Both the position numbers and the translations under genes were made by a program. From CAYPIE01 sp964410665 (GTDB lineage: Bacteria; Planctomycetota; Planctomycetia; Gemmatales; Gemmataceae): a stretch of 64,000 bases of DNA. Positions 9,475 to 18,103 of this stretch are shown in pieces (the stretch's first letter is position 1; each line of letters starts with the position of its first letter). The notes under the pieces are model-generated. The model was not told where the DNA came from, did not search any database, and saw only the letters and a list, made by a program, of their open reading frames with translations. The stretch is from positions 1 to 64,000 of the forward strand of contig CAYPIE010000014.1 in NCBI GenBank assembly GCA_964410665.1, written 5' to 3'.

Positions 9475-9926
9475 GCGGAGCACGAATTCGCCTTGGCGTG
9501 GCCTTGTTCCTGTTCGTCGGCTGGCTAAGCTATCTGGCCATGCTCGCCACCCAGGCACGCAGTATCATCGTGTCGCGTTCGCAACTGGCCGTGGCCACAA
9601 CCATGGTGATTGCCGAGGTCCAGGTCGATGCGGATGGCCGACCTACCGACGAAGTGACCATTGTCGAGATCCTCAAGGCGGGTCCGTTGAACGACCTACG
9701 CCCGGGCCAGCTCCAGGTGATTGCCGACCTGGACAACAGTCGCGTGCCCTATACACCAGGCTTTCCTGGTTCCGATCAGTATTTGTTGTTACTCCGCGGT
9801 GACGCCGAGAACGTACATTTGGCCAGTCCACCACCCTCGCCAGGCCATCGTTCCGCCGCGCGGCCGTGGATTTATCCCTGGAATGAGCAACTCCGCAGCC
9901 AACTCGACACGACCAGCTCCTCGTGA
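9471..9926 (+). CDS. Membrane-anchored protein of unknown function
   Basis: The 151-residue protein starts with a short basic segment and one hydrophobic helix (LGVALFLFVGWLSYLAML), which should anchor it in the inner membrane with the remainder outside. The exported part contains a beta-rich domain (VVIAEVQVDADG-like region, VEILKAGPLNDLRPGQ, DQYLLLLRGDA) that resembles small OB- or TIMP-like modules in which a fee of sequence similarity is too low to name. The tail is rich in Ser and Pro. It overlaps the upstream gene by ATGA and is the last gene of this four-gene unit. I do not recognise a function. Confidence 0.65.
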   Translation: MSGARIRLGVALFLFVGWLSYLAMLATQARSIIVSRSQLAVATTMVIAEVQVDADGRPTDEVTIVEILKAGPLNDLRPGQLQVIADLDNSRVPYTPGFPGSDQYLLLLRGDAENVHLASPPPSPGHRSAARPWIYPWNEQLRSQLDTTSSS

Positions 9927-10051
9927 ACCTTGCCCGCCCCTCCGGCCTCCCTATGTGTAAGCAACGATGCGTTGCCCAGCCAACTAGGCGAGCGACCTGG
10001 TAGTTGTGGGAGGAATTTCGGCTTGTAACGACCCGATCCGCTCTCTATCTT

Positions 10052-10057
10052 TATACA
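10052..10057 (+). promoter_or_regulatory. Possible -10 element upstream of the tRNA-tuf unit
   Basis: TATACA lies 21 bases before the mature 5' end of tRNA-Thr(UGU), a fitting place for a -10 box. The nearest TTGTAA (10023-10028) is 23 bases upstream, too far for a standard sigma-70 spacer, so the -35 is unclear. Confidence 0.3.
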
Positions 10058-10078
10058 TTCCAGAGCATGACCCTGAAT

Positions 10079-10151
10079 GCTCGCGTAGCTCAATTGGCAG
10101 AGCAACGGTTTTGTAAACCGTAGGTTGTGGGTTCGAGTCCCTCCGTGAGCT
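10079..10151 (+). tRNA. tRNA-Thr (anticodon UGU)
   Basis: The acceptor arms GCTCGCG and CGTGAGC pair, the D arm GCTC..GAGC is intact, and the anticodon stem ACGGT/ACCGT encloses loop TTTGTAA, giving anticodon UGU. The T arm contains GTTCGAGTC. The 3' CCA is not encoded. It is the first of four tRNA genes preceding tuf, the position of thrU in E. coli. Confidence 0.95.
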
Positions 10152-10211
10152 CTGCCAACCAGCTGGTCGCGCGTACCTGGAACGGTTGAGACGGGTGGTT
10201 GTTCCTGTGAC

Positions 10212-10294
10212 GGGCAGGTGGCAGAGCGGTCAATTGCATCAGACTGTAAATCTGACGCCTTCGGGCTACACAGGTTCGAATCCTGTCCTGCCCA
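10212..10294 (+). tRNA. tRNA-Tyr (anticodon GUA)
   Basis: This is a class II tRNA of 83 nt. The acceptor stem GGGCAGG pairs with CCTGCCC, the anticodon stem TCAGA/TCTGA holds loop CTGTAAA (anticodon GUA), and a long variable arm (CGCCTTCGGGCTA region) is present as expected for bacterial tRNA-Tyr. It follows tRNA-Thr(UGU) by 60 bases, matching the place of tyrU in E. coli. Confidence 0.95.
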
Positions 10295-10455
10295 GTGGTC
10301 CTCTTGAACCATGATCGAGCGTCTTATACGCATAAGCATCTATTTATTGATCCTCTTACAGCCTTCTAACAGGATCTTGTTGGACACTTGATCGTTTACT
10401 TACGTTTATTCACAGGACGTCTGCCTATAGAACTCCGAAAGCTCGCTTGGCATTT

Positions 10456-10528
10456 GCGGGTGTAGCTCAATGGCTAGAGCGTCAGCCTTCCAAGCTGAAT
10501 GTTGTGGGTTCGAGTCCCATCACCCGCT
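10456..10528 (+). tRNA. tRNA-Gly (anticodon UCC)
   Basis: Acceptor GCGGGTG pairs with CACCCGC, and the anticodon stem TCAGC/GCTGA holds loop CTTCCAA, anticodon UCC. T arm has GGTTCGAGTCC. It lies 161 bases after tRNA-Tyr; that spacer shows no gene. It corresponds in order to E. coli glyT. Confidence 0.95.
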
Positions 10529-10758
10529 CTGTGAATCCGGTGGTTGCCTTGGCGGGTCTCGATGCTGGGTGAGGCAAGCTCCCACACCCGTCGCTGGACC
10601 CAAGGCGAATCGGCCGTCTGCGAGCAGGCCGCGGCACCAGATGGGTGGACTCGATTGGGTAGAGATTGGGTGGACTCGACGCGTGGTCCAGGCACTTGTC
10701 TGCTCCGGGCTGTTGAGATGGATTCACGCTCTGGGGTAATCGCTCCCTGGAGAATCGA

Positions 10759-10831
<73 letters not shown>

Positions 10832-10963
10832 TTCCGAGAGGATGGGCCTCTCGTGACCTGGATCCGGAGACCTTGATCCGGAAGGATAACGCGAATGAAG
10901 GGAGCCGCTTTTTAGGGAACGCGCTCCCCTACAGCTGGAGCGTGGCGAACCTGCGGAGGAGCG

Positions 10964-12196
10964 ATGGCTAAGGGCACTTTCGAGCGAACCAAACCGCATG
11001 TGAACGTGGGCACTATCGGTCACATTGACCACGGCAAGACGACCACGACCGCAGCGATCCTGATGCGGCAGGCGCACAAGAACAAGGTCGATAAGGTCAA
11101 GTCGTACTCGGAAATCGCCAAGGGCGGGATCGTCCGGGATGCGAACAAAACCGTGACGATTGCCGTCTCGCACGTGGAATATGAGACCGAAACCCGGCAC
11201 TACGCCCACATCGACTGTCCTGGCCACGCCGACTACATCAAGAACATGATCACCGGCGCAGCCCAAATGGATGGTGCGATTTTGGTGGTGGACGCCGCGG
11301 ACGGTCCCATGCCGCAAACCCGTGAACACATCCTCTTGGCCCGCCAGGTCGGTGTGCCACGGATTGTCGTCTTCTTGAATAAGGTCGACTTGGTCGATGA
11401 CCCTGAATTGCTCGAACTAGTCGAGATGGAAGTCCGTGAACTGTTGAGTAAGTACGACTTCCCCGGCGATGACATTCCCGTAGTGCATGGTCAGGCCAAG
11501 GCCTGCCTCGACTGCGAAGGCAAAGACGACGACAACCCAGGCTGTAAGTCGATCGATGAGCTGATGAACGCGCTTGACACCTACATCCCCAACCCCGAGC
11601 GGGCGGTGGACAAGCCGTTCTTGATGTCGATCGAGGATGTCTTCTCGATCAAAGGACGTGGTACGGTGGCCACGGGCCGGGTCGAACAAGGCAAGGCCAA
11701 AGTCGGCGATGAAGTCGAGATCATCGGGCTGATGAAGGAGTCCAAAAAGACGGTCATGACCGGGATCGAGATGTTTAACAAGACCTTGGACGAAGCCCAA
11801 GCCGGCGATAATGTCGGAGCCTTGCTCCGTGGAATCGATCGGGAAGGCATCGAACGCGGTCAGGTGCTCGCCAAGCCTGGATCGATTACGCCACATACTA
11901 AGTTCGAGGCAAATATTTACGTCTTGAACAAGGAAGAGGGGGGACGCCATACCCCGTTCTTCTCCGGGTACAAGCCCCAGTTTTACTTCCGGACCACCGA
12001 CGTGACTGGGGCCGTGGTCGAATTGTACTCCCAGGACGGAGGCAAAGCCGACATGTGCATGCCCGGTGACAACGTCAAGGTGAAGGTCGAACTGTTGCCG
12101 GAAATGCCCGTCGCCATGGACGAAGGGCTGCGTTTCGCCATCCGCGAGGGTGGTCGAACCGTCGGTTCCGGGGTGGTCATCAAGATCCTTGAGTGA
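10964..12196 (+). CDS. tuf: Translation elongation factor Tu
   Basis: EF-Tu delivers aminoacyl-tRNA to the ribosome as a GTP complex. The 410-residue protein has the P-loop GHIDHGKT (residues 19-26), DCPGH (84-88) and NKVD (139-142), then domains 2 and 3. Two features are odd. Switch I, usually built around RGITIN, reads NKTVTIAVSHVEYET (61-75): the Mg-coordinating Thr and the SHVEY block remain but the Arg-Gly before them is gone. A C-x2-C plus Cys cluster (CLDCEGKDDDNPGC, 181-194) sits where other EF-Tus have a short linker before domain 2. A related switch I is, from memory, common in planctomycetes. The gene follows four tRNA genes and precedes tRNA-Trp and secE. Confidence 0.97.
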   Translation: MAKGTFERTKPHVNVGTIGHIDHGKTTTTAAILMRQAHKNKVDKVKSYSEIAKGGIVRDANKTVTIAVSHVEYETETRHYAHIDCPGHADYIKNMITGAAQMDGAILVVDAADGPMPQTREHILLARQVGVPRIVVFLNKVDLVDDPELLELVEMEVRELLSKYDFPGDDIPVVHGQAKACLDCEGKDDDNPGCKSIDELMNALDTYIPNPERAVDKPFLMSIEDVFSIKGRGTVATGRVEQGKAKVGDEVEIIGLMKESKKTVMTGIEMFNKTLDEAQAGDNVGALLRGIDREGIERGQVLAKPGSITPHTKFEANIYVLNKEEGGRHTPFFSGYKPQFYFRTTDVTGAVVELYSQDGGKADMCMPGDNVKVKVELLPEMPVAMDEGLRFAIREGGRTVGSGVVIKILE

Positions 12197-12321
12197 CCTC
12201 CTTTTGGTGGGATTCTTTGAGCACGCTGGGGCTTCCCGGTTCCCACAACCATGGGAGGTGAGAATCTGGAAGTCCCAGGGTGCGAACTTGGCGAGCCCTA
12301 CGCACACGGATGTCCCATTCT

Positions 12322-12393
12322 ACGGGTATAGCTCAATGGTAGAGCACCGGTTTCCAAAACCGGCGGTTGGGGGTTCGAGTCCCTCTGCCCGTG
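12322..12393 (+). tRNA. tRNA-Trp (anticodon CCA)
   Basis: Acceptor ACGGGTA pairs with TGCCCGT (one G-U), the anticodon stem CCGGT/ACCGG encloses TTCCAAA, anticodon CCA. T arm has GGTTCGAGTCC. It lies between tuf and secE, as tRNA-Trp does in many bacteria. Confidence 0.95.
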
Positions 12394-12571
12394 ATCCTCG
12401 CACGGCAACCAATGAGCCTTTTCTCCCCCACCTCGCAGGAAGGATCCATCGTGGCTGGTCCTTCGCCTCGCTCACGTTGGGTCCTGGACCTAACGATGAG
12501 CGCCTAGGCTTGCCGACCTGCCCATCGAATGCCCGGTAGGCGTGGTGAATTCGCACGACAGGATGACCTTC

Positions 12572-13582
12572 ATGGCTGTAGCCGTCAAGAATGTCTCGGA
12601 AGCCAAAACCGCCGCCTCTGCACCCAACCTGGCCTGGCGTGGGCTGTTAGGAGCACTGTATATCACGGCCATGGTGGGAGCCGTGTTTTACTATCTGCCG
12701 ATGCTCTGGGCAGACTCGGTGACGCCGCTGCTCGCCGGACGCCCCTTCCTAGATGGCTCTTTACGCGTGGTGAGCCAGCTGCTCACCCTGGTGGTGCTCA
12801 GCTTTGTCGGCATCCGCATGGGAAGAAGCCAGCCACCAGTCGGAACTCGGGGAAGCATCTTTCTGACCTTTTGTGTGTTGTTTACCGCGTTTTTCTTGAC
12901 CCGCGCTGTGGCATCCTGGGTTCAACGCTTTGCATATGAGAACTCTGTTCCGAGCGATTCCCAGGGCTACCTCATCCTCGCCGGGATCGGCGTAGGATTC
13001 CTGGTCTTGGGCTGGACGTTTCTTCGTTCGCCCCGAGCCCGACGCTGGATGGTCAGTCTGGAAGAGCAGGGGTGGTTCTCCACCGATCCGTATAAAAAAG
13101 CCCAAGGCCTTAAAGTGCGGCGGCTGACCATGCTGGGGGTACTCATTGTATTAGGCTGTGGTGTTTATTCGTTGATGAATAGTAGCCTCCTCACCACCGG
13201 GCCAACAAACTGGGAAGTTACGATCCCATTGGTGCTGGATAACGCGGGCAATACCCTGCGCATCCCCTTGATTCCCGATCGCCAGTTTAGCATTCCGCTG
13301 CTGTTGATTGCGGCAACCTTGTGGTTTTCCTATCGTCTCATCAACGTCCCCGCCTTTGCAGATTTCTTGGTGGCCACCGAGGCCGAGATGAACAAGGTGT
13401 CCTGGAGCACCAAAAAACAACTCATCAGTGATACCATTGTGGTGCTCGCAACCGTGATCTTGATGGCCCTCTTTTTGCTCCTGGTGGATATGTTCTGGGG
13501 GTTCCTCCTCAAACGGATCGATGTGCTGCCCGAGGGGGCATCACAATCCCAGCAGGAAGCCGTCAAGACCCTTGAATGGTGA
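12572..13582 (+). CDS. secE: Preprotein translocase subunit SecE, greatly extended
   Basis: SecE clamps the SecY channel. The C-terminal 75 residues carry the typical SecE amphipathic helix and membrane helix (FLVATEAEMNKVSWSTKKQL, then TIVVLATVILMALFLLLVDM). Before it lie about 260 residues with some six hydrophobic segments (for example LYITAMVGAVFYYLPMLW, LILAGIGVGFLVLGWTFL, FSIPLLLIAATLWFSYRLI). At 336 residues it is far longer than the usual 60-130. The ATG at 12572 has AGGA at good spacing; an ATG at 12563 is an alternative. Its place before nusG confirms the identity. The role of the extra membrane part is unknown. Confidence 0.9.
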   Translation: MAVAVKNVSEAKTAASAPNLAWRGLLGALYITAMVGAVFYYLPMLWADSVTPLLAGRPFLDGSLRVVSQLLTLVVLSFVGIRMGRSQPPVGTRGSIFLTFCVLFTAFFLTRAVASWVQRFAYENSVPSDSQGYLILAGIGVGFLVLGWTFLRSPRARRWMVSLEEQGWFSTDPYKKAQGLKVRRLTMLGVLIVLGCGVYSLMNSSLLTTGPTNWEVTIPLVLDNAGNTLRIPLIPDRQFSIPLLLIAATLWFSYRLINVPAFADFLVATEAEMNKVSWSTKKQLISDTIVVLATVILMALFLLLVDMFWGFLLKRIDVLPEGASQSQQEAVKTLEW

Positions 13583-13592
13583 GTGACTGGCC

Positions 13593-15038
13593 ATGACTGA
13601 CGAAAAGGACCCCCTGCCAACCCCCGCAGACGACCACGATCCTGCGGACGAGGAGCTTGACACGTCCAGGCTGGACCCGCAGTCCAGCCATGCGCACAAC
13701 CGTTCCTCGACGGACGAACTTATAGGCGAGCAGGTTTCTGACCAGGCTGAAGCAGATCAGGATCAGGATCGGGAAGTGATCGCCTCAGGCAAGCCTGCGC
13801 CTGACGAATCGGCGTCTACCGAATCAGAACCCACGGAACCCGAGTCCACGGTTCCTGAGATCCAAGAATCTGCGGAGCCCCACCGCATTGCGGATGCCAG
13901 CGTTTCTGATCACTCGATCGACGATCACTCGGAAGAGGATTCCAGCGAGGACGCCGCCGCAGCTGAGGAACCTTTCCCGGAGGAAGATGCCGTTCCAACC
14001 GAAGCGTCCGTGGAAACCGCTGCAGAAGCCACCACCGAATTCACTGCCAGCGCGGCACCCAAGCCTGGTGAAACCGAGCCCGGGGCCCCTCCCGTCGACA
14101 GCAACGACAGCAACGACAGCAACGTCGATGAAGCGGCATCGGAACCAGAGATTCTCCAAGAAGCGAATCTTGAAGCAGAAGAGTATCTTGAATCATCGTC
14201 GGTTCCAGCAGACGACCGCAAAGAAGCTGATGAACAAGCCGATGCCACAGGGAACGATGCCACAGGGAACGATGCCACGGGAAACGATGCCGAGGCGGAG
14301 ATCCCGGCGGACGTGGGCGATGAAGCAGCGAATGCGGACGAGCCTGACACTCAGGCCACGACGACGGACGAGGAAGCCGCCAGGGCCAATGGCGTAGCGG
14401 CTGAGGCTGCCGATGAGAACGCAGAATCTGAACCCAACAACAAAAGCTGGTATGTGGTCAAGGTGCAAAGCGGTCGCGAGGAAACGATCCGCAATGCGAT
14501 CTTACGCAAGATCCGCATTGAGTCGCTCGAAGACTACTTCGGCGAGATTTTGATTCCGACCGAGAAGGTCACTGTGGATAAGAAGGTCACCGTGCGTCGG
14601 AAGAAAGGTGATGAATTCGTTAAATCCACGGAAACACGCCGCGTCGTCAAGGAACAGAAGAAATATCCAGGCTATTTGTTTGTCGAAGTCGAGTTTAACG
14701 ACGATGTGCTCTATTTGTTCCGGGAAACATCCGGGGTCGGCGACTTTGTCGGGGGCAATCCGAATAACCGTATCCCGACACCGATGAGTGAGCACGAAGT
14801 CAACGCCATGCTGCGGGAACAACGTAAATCCGATGGTGTGGTCGAAGATGCACCACCGTTTAACCTAGGCGACCCCGTGCGGGTCAAGGATGGCACCTTT
14901 GCCGACATGCAAGGCGAGGTCAAGGATCTGGTCAAACCCAAAGATCCCAAAGAAGGCTATAAGATTCGTGTGGAATTGACCATTTTCGGGCGTCCGGTTT
15001 CCGTCGAATTGGAGCCGTGGCAGGTTGAACCCGTCTGA
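13593..15038 (+). CDS. nusG: Transcription antitermination factor NusG with acidic N-terminal extension
   Basis: NusG binds the RNA polymerase clamp and links transcription to Rho or ribosomes. The NGN domain begins near residue 283 (KSWYVVKVQSGREE) and holds KYPGYLFVEVEFND and the expected GVGDFVG region; a KOW domain follows (FNLGDPVRVKDGTFADMQGE). The first 280 residues or so are an acidic, Ala/Glu/Asp/Ser-rich low-complexity region that looks disordered, with 15-nt tandem repeats coding for DATGN units. The usual protein is about 180 residues, so this is more than double. An insertion of charged residues also interrupts the NGN domain (VTVRRKKGDEFVKSTETRR). It lies 10 bases after secE. 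No internal start with a good ribosome-binding site was found for a short form. Confidence 0.9.
   Translation: MTDEKDPLPTPADDHDPADEELDTSRLDPQSSHAHNRSSTDELIGEQVSDQAEADQDQDREVIASGKPAPDESASTESEPTEPESTVPEIQESAEPHRIADASVSDHSIDDHSEEDSSEDAAAAEEPFPEEDAVPTEASVETAAEATTEFTASAAPKPGETEPGAPPVDSNDSNDSNVDEAASEPEILQEANLEAEEYLESSSVPADDRKEADEQADATGNDATGNDATGNDAEAEIPADVGDEAANADEPDTQATTTDEEAARANGVAAEAADENAESEPNNKSWYVVKVQSGREETIRNAILRKIRIESLEDYFGEILIPTEKVTVDKKVTVRRKKGDEFVKSTETRRVVKEQKKYPGYLFVEVEFNDDVLYLFRETSGVGDFVGGNPNNRIPTPMSEHEVNAMLREQRKSDGVVEDAPPFNLGDPVRVKDGTFADMQGEVKDLVKPKDPKEGYKIRVELTIFGRPVSVELEPWQVEPV
14097..14123 (+). repeat. 9-nt tandem repeat in nusG
   Basis: Three exact copies of GACAGCAAC in frame encode repeated Asp-Ser-Asn units inside the acidic NusG extension. 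Confidence 0.85.
14241..14285 (+). repeat. 15-nt tandem repeat in nusG
   Basis: Three copies of GATGCCACAGGGAAC (the third with two changes) encode DATGN repeats. They keep the frame and probably arose by slippage or unequal exchange. Confidence 0.9.
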
Positions 15039-15130
15039 GAAGTCCCTATAATTCTACTTTCCCAAATTGGCAGCAAATCCGGCCAATCAGACGGTTGGTC
15101 GTGCAGCGATTTGCATGACAGGGTCGATCG

Positions 15131-15592
15131 ATGGCGAAACAGGTAACCGCTCAGATCAAACTGCAATGCCCAGGCGGCAAGGCCACCCCGGCTCCACCCG
15201 TCGGCCCCGCGTTGGGTGCGCATGGGGTCAACATTGGCCAGTTTGTCCAGCGCTTTAATGATATGACCAAGGACAAGCCGGGTATGATGATCCCGGTCGT
15301 CATCACGGTCTATTCCGATCGTAGCTTTGAACTCAAAACCAAGAGCCCACCGGCAGCGGTCCTGTTGAAGATAGCCGCAGGGATTCCGCATGAGAAGAAA
15401 AAAGGCCGGGATGTGATCCCGGCCGAGGCGAAGCGACAAGGCAAATACACCAAACACAAGGTGACCGCTGAGCAGGTCCGCAAAATCGCCGAGGATAAGC
15501 TTGCCGATCTGAATGCGCGGGATGTAGATCATGCCATGCGCATTATTGCCGGCACTGCCCGCAGCATGGGCCTGACCGTTGATGGGATGTAA
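15131..15592 (+). CDS. rplK: 50S ribosomal protein L11
   Basis: L11 binds the GTPase-associated region of 23S rRNA. The 153-residue protein shows the N-terminal proline-rich switch (PAPPVGPALGAHGVNIGQF) and the C-terminal RNA-binding domain (ARDVDHAMRIIAGTARSMGL). It is slightly longer than the usual 140 because of a basic stretch in the middle (EAKRQGKYTKHKVT). It lies 92 bases after nusG and 137 before rplA. Confidence 0.97.
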   Translation: MAKQVTAQIKLQCPGGKATPAPPVGPALGAHGVNIGQFVQRFNDMTKDKPGMMIPVVITVYSDRSFELKTKSPPAAVLLKIAAGIPHEKKKGRDVIPAEAKRQGKYTKHKVTAEQVRKIAEDKLADLNARDVDHAMRIIAGTARSMGLTVDGM

Positions 15593-15729
15593 AGCCGCGT
15601 TCACGGCTTTCCTCAGCTGCCCGAATCGAATCGCACATGCACTTGTAGACCTCGCTCATCGGCCCGTCGTGCTGTGTAGCTCACGAGGTCAGGAAGCTTC
15701 GCAACCCAGTGATAGGCAGAACAGGGATC

Positions 15730-16740
15730 ATGGCGGACCAACCGAGTCAATCCTCCACCGAAGCCAACCAGGCTGACACTGCTGCTCCAGAGGGAGTGGT
15801 CGACAGCAAGAAACCCAGCCCGGAACAGCCCAGCCCGGAACAACCCAGCCCGGAACAACCCAGCCCGGAACCCGAGGCCAAATCTGCCGCAACGCCTGAA
15901 GCCAAGGCCAGTGCCCCTGCCACCGCACCAGAGGCAACCTCGGTGGAAACCCCGGTGGAAACCCCAGTCAGCAGCGGCCGCAAACGCGGACCGTATGGCC
16001 AGTCACCGAAGCCTGGCAAAAAGATGCGTAACCACCGCAAAAGCGTCTATAACACCTTGCGGAAGGAAACGCCTATGCCGCTGGAACAGGCGATTCCACG
16101 CCTTAAAGAATTACGGGCCAGCCGCATGAAATTACGGAAAAAAGGCGGCTTCAACGAGACCGTCGAGTTACACGTCTGGCTCGGCATCGACACCACCCAC
16201 AGCGACCAGATGGTGCGCGGTAGCGTTTCGTTGCCGCACGGCATCGGCAAATCGGTGCGTGTACTGGTTTTCTGTCAGGGCGACAACATCGAAAAAGCCA
16301 AAGCGGCTGGGGCCGATTTTGCCGGCAGTGACGAGCTGATCAAGAAGATTCAGGGGGAAAACTGGCTGGATTTTGATGTAACACTGGCCACCCAAGACAT
16401 GATGGGCCAGGTGAGCCGCTTAGGGAAATTGCTCGGCCCGCGTGGCCTCATGCCTACCCCCAAAGGAGGTACGGTGATTCCCGCTAGCGGCGATGTTGCT
16501 CAAACCGTCCAGGAGTTCAAAGCTGGGAAGGTGGAGTTTCGCGCGGACAAGGGGGGGAACGTCCACGCCGGTGTGGGCAAGATGAGCTTTGAAGATCAAC
16601 AGCTCTTCGAAAATATCAAGGCCTTCGTCGATCAGATCAAGGCGATCAAACCCTCGGGTGTTCGCGGCAACTATGTGCTCGGCATCAGTATCTCCGCGAC
16701 GATGAGTCCAGGCATCCGCGTCACCATGCCCGCGGCCTGA
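15730..16740 (+). CDS. rplA: 50S ribosomal protein L1 with N-terminal extension
   Basis: L1 forms the mobile stalk that guides tRNA out of the E site. The core starts near residue 95-105 (KSVYNTLRKETPM) and contains the two alpha/beta domains, with GPRGLMPTPKGGTV as the clear family signature and NVHAGVGKMSF near the end. The first 95 residues are an extra Pro/Ala/Ser/Glu-rich segment with four PSPEQ repeats, followed by a basic patch (GRKRGPYGQSPKPGKKMRN). The total of 336 residues compares with about 230 in most bacteria. I start at ATG 15730 rather than 15709 because homology cannot decide and ATGGCGGAC follows a GGGATC. In many bacteria L1 controls this mRNA; no leader site was recognised. 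Confidence 0.92.
   Translation: MADQPSQSSTEANQADTAAPEGVVDSKKPSPEQPSPEQPSPEQPSPEPEAKSAATPEAKASAPATAPEATSVETPVETPVSSGRKRGPYGQSPKPGKKMRNHRKSVYNTLRKETPMPLEQAIPRLKELRASRMKLRKKGGFNETVELHVWLGIDTTHSDQMVRGSVSLPHGIGKSVRVLVFCQGDNIEKAKAAGADFAGSDELIKKIQGENWLDFDVTLATQDMMGQVSRLGKLLGPRGLMPTPKGGTVIPASGDVAQTVQEFKAGKVEFRADKGGNVHAGVGKMSFEDQQLFENIKAFVDQIKAIKPSGVRGNYVLGISISATMSPGIRVTMPAA
15814..15873 (+). repeat. 15-nt tandem repeat in rplA
   Basis: Four copies of CCCAGCCCGGAACAR (last copy ending CCC) encode PSPEQ repeats in the N-terminal extension of L1. Confidence 0.92.
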
Positions 16741-16881
16741 GGCTTCTCGCGATCGACGGCGAACCCTCAGACCCCGCATCCTGGGAAAACGTGAACCCGC
16801 GGGCAGGGCATCGCCTCTTTAATCGACATACCAACCACCACGAGTGACCAAGTAGCGAACCCCTAGGCGGCGGATGGCGTC

Positions 16882-17475
16882 ATGAAGAAGCGGGAAATTA
16901 AGGACCTTGAACTGAATGCCTTAAGACGGACCTTTGATGGGGTGCGTGATCTGCTGTTCCTGGAACCAAACCGGATCGACTCGGAACTCGATTACGAGTT
17001 CCGCAAGACCCTGCGTGAGAAGCAGCTGAAGGCCCAACTGGTCAAGAATACGCTGTTTCGCAAGGTGCTCAAAGACCAGGGAATGCAGGTCGATGGCGAT
17101 GGCATCTGGGATGGCCCCACCCTGGCGATTTGGGGACCTGACAATATCAAGGATCTCGCCAAGGAACTGGAAAAGATTCTCGATGGGATCCCGCCAGACC
17201 CGAAAACGGGTCCGAAGTTTCAGATCAAATCCGCGGTAGCCGATGGGCAAGCGGTTACCCTAGAAGAAGCCAAAAAGTTGCCCACCCGCTACGAGGCGAT
17301 CGCCGACCTCCTGGGCGCGCTAGTCGGCCCGGCCATGAATCTCAGCGGAGCCCTGCAGGGGCCAGCCGCGAACCTCGCCGGCGCGCTTCAGGGCCCAGGT
17401 GGCGAACTTGGCGCCTTGCTCGAGGCCATCGAGGCCAAGCGCAACGAGGCGGGCGAGGCGGGCGAAGCAGGTTAA
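16882..17475 (+). CDS. rplJ: 50S ribosomal protein L10
   Basis: L10 anchors the L7/L12 dimers to the ribosome. The 197-residue protein has the globular N-terminal domain (KNTLFRKVLKDQGM, GPTLAIWG) and a C-terminal helical tail for L12 binding (LGALLEAIEAKRNEAGEAG). The middle of the tail carries two similar stretches, NLSGALQGPA and NLAGALQGPG, an internal duplication. A 141-base leader separates it from rplA; such leaders often bind L10 in other bacteria, but I could not define a site. It is followed by rplL after 93 bases. Confidence 0.95.
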   Translation: MKKREIKDLELNALRRTFDGVRDLLFLEPNRIDSELDYEFRKTLREKQLKAQLVKNTLFRKVLKDQGMQVDGDGIWDGPTLAIWGPDNIKDLAKELEKILDGIPPDPKTGPKFQIKSAVADGQAVTLEEAKKLPTRYEAIADLLGALVGPAMNLSGALQGPAANLAGALQGPGGELGALLEAIEAKRNEAGEAGEAG

Positions 17476-17568
17476 ACCCAGGCAAATGGTTTCAAGGATT
17501 TGCGTTCTCGTACGACCGCGCTGCAGCACGCGGAAACCCTAGGTTCTTCAGCATAAGGATACATATTT

Positions 17569-18024
<456 letters not shown>

Positions 18025-18074
18025 CTCCTGGCGGGCTTGGGCTTCCAGTCCACTCGAGAAAAATTCGGCAAAAT

Positions 18075-18103
18075 CGGCGAAAGGGACTTGATTCCTTTCG
18101 CCG
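18075..18103 (+). terminator. Strong hairpin 50 bases after rplL (attenuator or terminator)
   Basis: CGGCGAAAGG(G)A pairs with TCCTTTCGCCG, an 11-bp stem with one bulged G and a 6-nt loop. It lies just after the rplL stop. In E. coli the rplL-rpoB gap holds an attenuator and an RNase III site, so a similar role is plausible. There is no clean U tract downstream. Confidence 0.6.

Noticed and set aside
9927..10078. Small inverted repeats (CAACTA/TAGTTG) before tRNA-Thr
   Set aside because: Stems of only 5-6 bp with long loops; they could occur by chance.
11417..12307. 296-codon minus-strand frame opposite tuf
   Set aside because: It lies wholly antisense to a highly conserved gene and has no family match.
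15039..15130. Possible L1-binding leader before rplK
   Set aside because: A partial inverted repeat around AATTGGC/GGCCAATC is seen, but I could not match the known L1 target structure.
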